Positions 14,520 to 14,783 of a stretch of DNA of 14,783 nucleotides are shown piece by piece. The position numbers were made by a program, and so were the translations under genes. The notes under the pieces were generated by a model. It saw only the letters and a list, made by a program, of their open reading frames with translations. It did not search any database and was not told where the DNA came from. Numbering within the stretch: position 1 is the first letter of the stretch; each line of letters starts with the position of its first letter. The stretch is taken from contig JAZNRP010000031.1 of assembly GCA_045590755.1 (NCBI GenBank), positions 1 through 14,783 on the forward strand, read 5' to 3'. The stretch comes from SIG565 sp045590755. GTDB taxonomy: Bacteria; Bacillota; Clostridia; Oscillospirales; Acutalibacteraceae.

Positions 14520-14548
14520 TTGACTTTTCTTGCTGTAACAGTTAAAAT
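14520..14548 (+). promoter_or_regulatory. Plus-strand promoter with its downstream gene or RNA cut off
   Basis: TTGACT (14520-14525), a 17-bp spacer and TAAAAT (14543-14548). It diverges from the cytidylate-kinase-like gene. Only about 55 bp of real sequence follow, including a small GGGGC/GCCCC hairpin (14570-14586), before the adapter begins, so what it transcribes is unknown. Confidence 0.7.
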
Positions 14549-14610
14549 AATTCTATCGCAAGAGTATCGCGGGGCGCGGCTGCCCCTATTAACAATTAAA
14601 TACGCGGGTG
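14524..14610. repeat. First copy of an 87-bp direct repeat (probable real insert end)
   Basis: These 87 bp recur exactly at 14697-14783, an offset of 173 bp. This copy runs on seamlessly from native sequence and contains most of the plus-strand promoter, so I take it as the genuine genomic copy. Confidence 0.9.
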
Positions 14611-14696
14611 AAGTCGGAGGCCAAGCGGGTCTTAGGAAAGACAAGGGTCTCTTACAACTCCTTGGCTCACAGAACGACATGGCTACGATCCGACTT
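14611..14696. other. Sequencing-library adapter contamination (MGI/BGI DNBSEQ type)
   Basis: The first 34 bases (14611-14644, starting AAGTCGGAGGCCAAG) match the MGI/BGI 3' adapter as I remember it, with one extra G and one extra A in homopolymers. Positions 14645-14654 fit a 10-base sample index. Positions 14655-14696 (starting CAACTCCTTGGCTCAC, ending TCCGACTT) match the reverse complement of the other adapter across all 42 bases. This is synthetic sequence and not part of the organism. A 63-codon open frame across it (14520-14711, plus) is spurious. Confidence 0.95.
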
Positions 14697-14783
14697 CTTT
14701 TCTTGCTGTAACAGTTAAAATAATTCTATCGCAAGAGTATCGCGGGGCGCGGCTGCCCCTATTAACAATTAAATACGCGGGTG
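14697..14783. repeat. Second copy of the 87-bp repeat, created by rolling-circle read-through
   Basis: Identical to 14524-14610 and starting immediately after the adapter. In a DNA nanoball, insert and adapter alternate in a concatemer, so a read through a short insert gives insert-adapter-insert as seen here. The window ends exactly at the insert end. I see no reason to call it a genomic duplication. Confidence 0.88.

Noticed and set aside
14611..14696. Insertion sequence or integrated element with 8-bp inverted ends (AAGTCGGA / TCCGACTT) and flanking direct repeats
   Set aside because: The block matches known library adapters, has no transposase, and the 87-bp flanks are far too long for a target duplication. 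It is best explained as a sequencing artefact.
14520..14711. 63-codon plus-strand ORF
   Set aside because: It spans the adapter and both insert copies, overlaps the promoter elements and has no ribosome-binding site.
14524..14783. CRISPR array or tandem repeat with an 86-bp spacer
   Set aside because: There are only two repeats, of 87 bp, with an adapter as the spacer and no cas genes.

Overview
The window is about 14.8 kb of AT-rich bacterial chromosome, apparently a spore-forming member of the Bacillota, most likely class Clostridia. The evidence is the infC-rpmI-rplT operon with an attenuator leader, a cdaA-cdaR pair, YunB and a YtvI-like permease (both sporulation-associated), recD2, comF, strong Shine-Dalgarno sites, and TTG, GTG and ATT start codons. 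I cannot name a genus. It is ordinary core chromosome. I see no phage, insertion sequence, CRISPR array or transfer island.

Layout, read along the minus strand from right to left. At 13.8-14.4 kb is a cytidylate-kinase-like gene with a clear promoter and a terminator, then yunB, whose ribosome-binding site lies inside that terminator. Convergent to yunB, and the only complete plus-strand gene, is hom (homoserine dehydrogenase, 11.8-13.0 kb), which shares a bidirectional terminator with it. Next on the minus strand come a YtvI-like permease, a DUF3343 putative Se/S carrier and a cysteine-desulfurase-like PLP enzyme (9.2-11.7 kb). After that are cdaA-cdaR (c-di-AMP synthesis, 6.9-9.1 kb), closed by a terminator. 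A 111-residue membrane protein of unknown function, recD2 and comF follow, joined by one-base stop/start overlaps, and then a divergent mreB with its own promoter. infC-rpmI-rplT comes next, with a strong promoter, a leader ending in a terminator just before the gene, and an ATT start codon. Last are a SpoU-family rRNA methyltransferase and the first 116 codons of dprA, which runs off the left edge.

The right end is not genomic. Positions 14611-14696 match, from memory, the MGI/BGI (DNBSEQ) library adapter pair with a 10-base index between the halves. They are flanked by two identical 87-bp copies of the same insert (14524-14610 and 14697-14783). This is what a short-insert DNA nanoball concatemer would give. 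It looks like a long direct repeat around an element with 8-bp inverted ends, but I regard it as assembly contamination. The genuine sequence probably ends at 14610. It carries a good plus-strand promoter (14520-14548) whose downstream gene or leader RNA is cut off.

I found no convincing undescribed system. The best leads are modest: a MreB paralog with Asn where the catalytic Glu is expected, a near-perfect 20-bp palindrome before the DUF3343 gene, the terminator/RBS overlap at yunB, a reduced ACT-like tail on homoserine dehydrogenase, and an uncharacterised membrane protein coupled to recD2.
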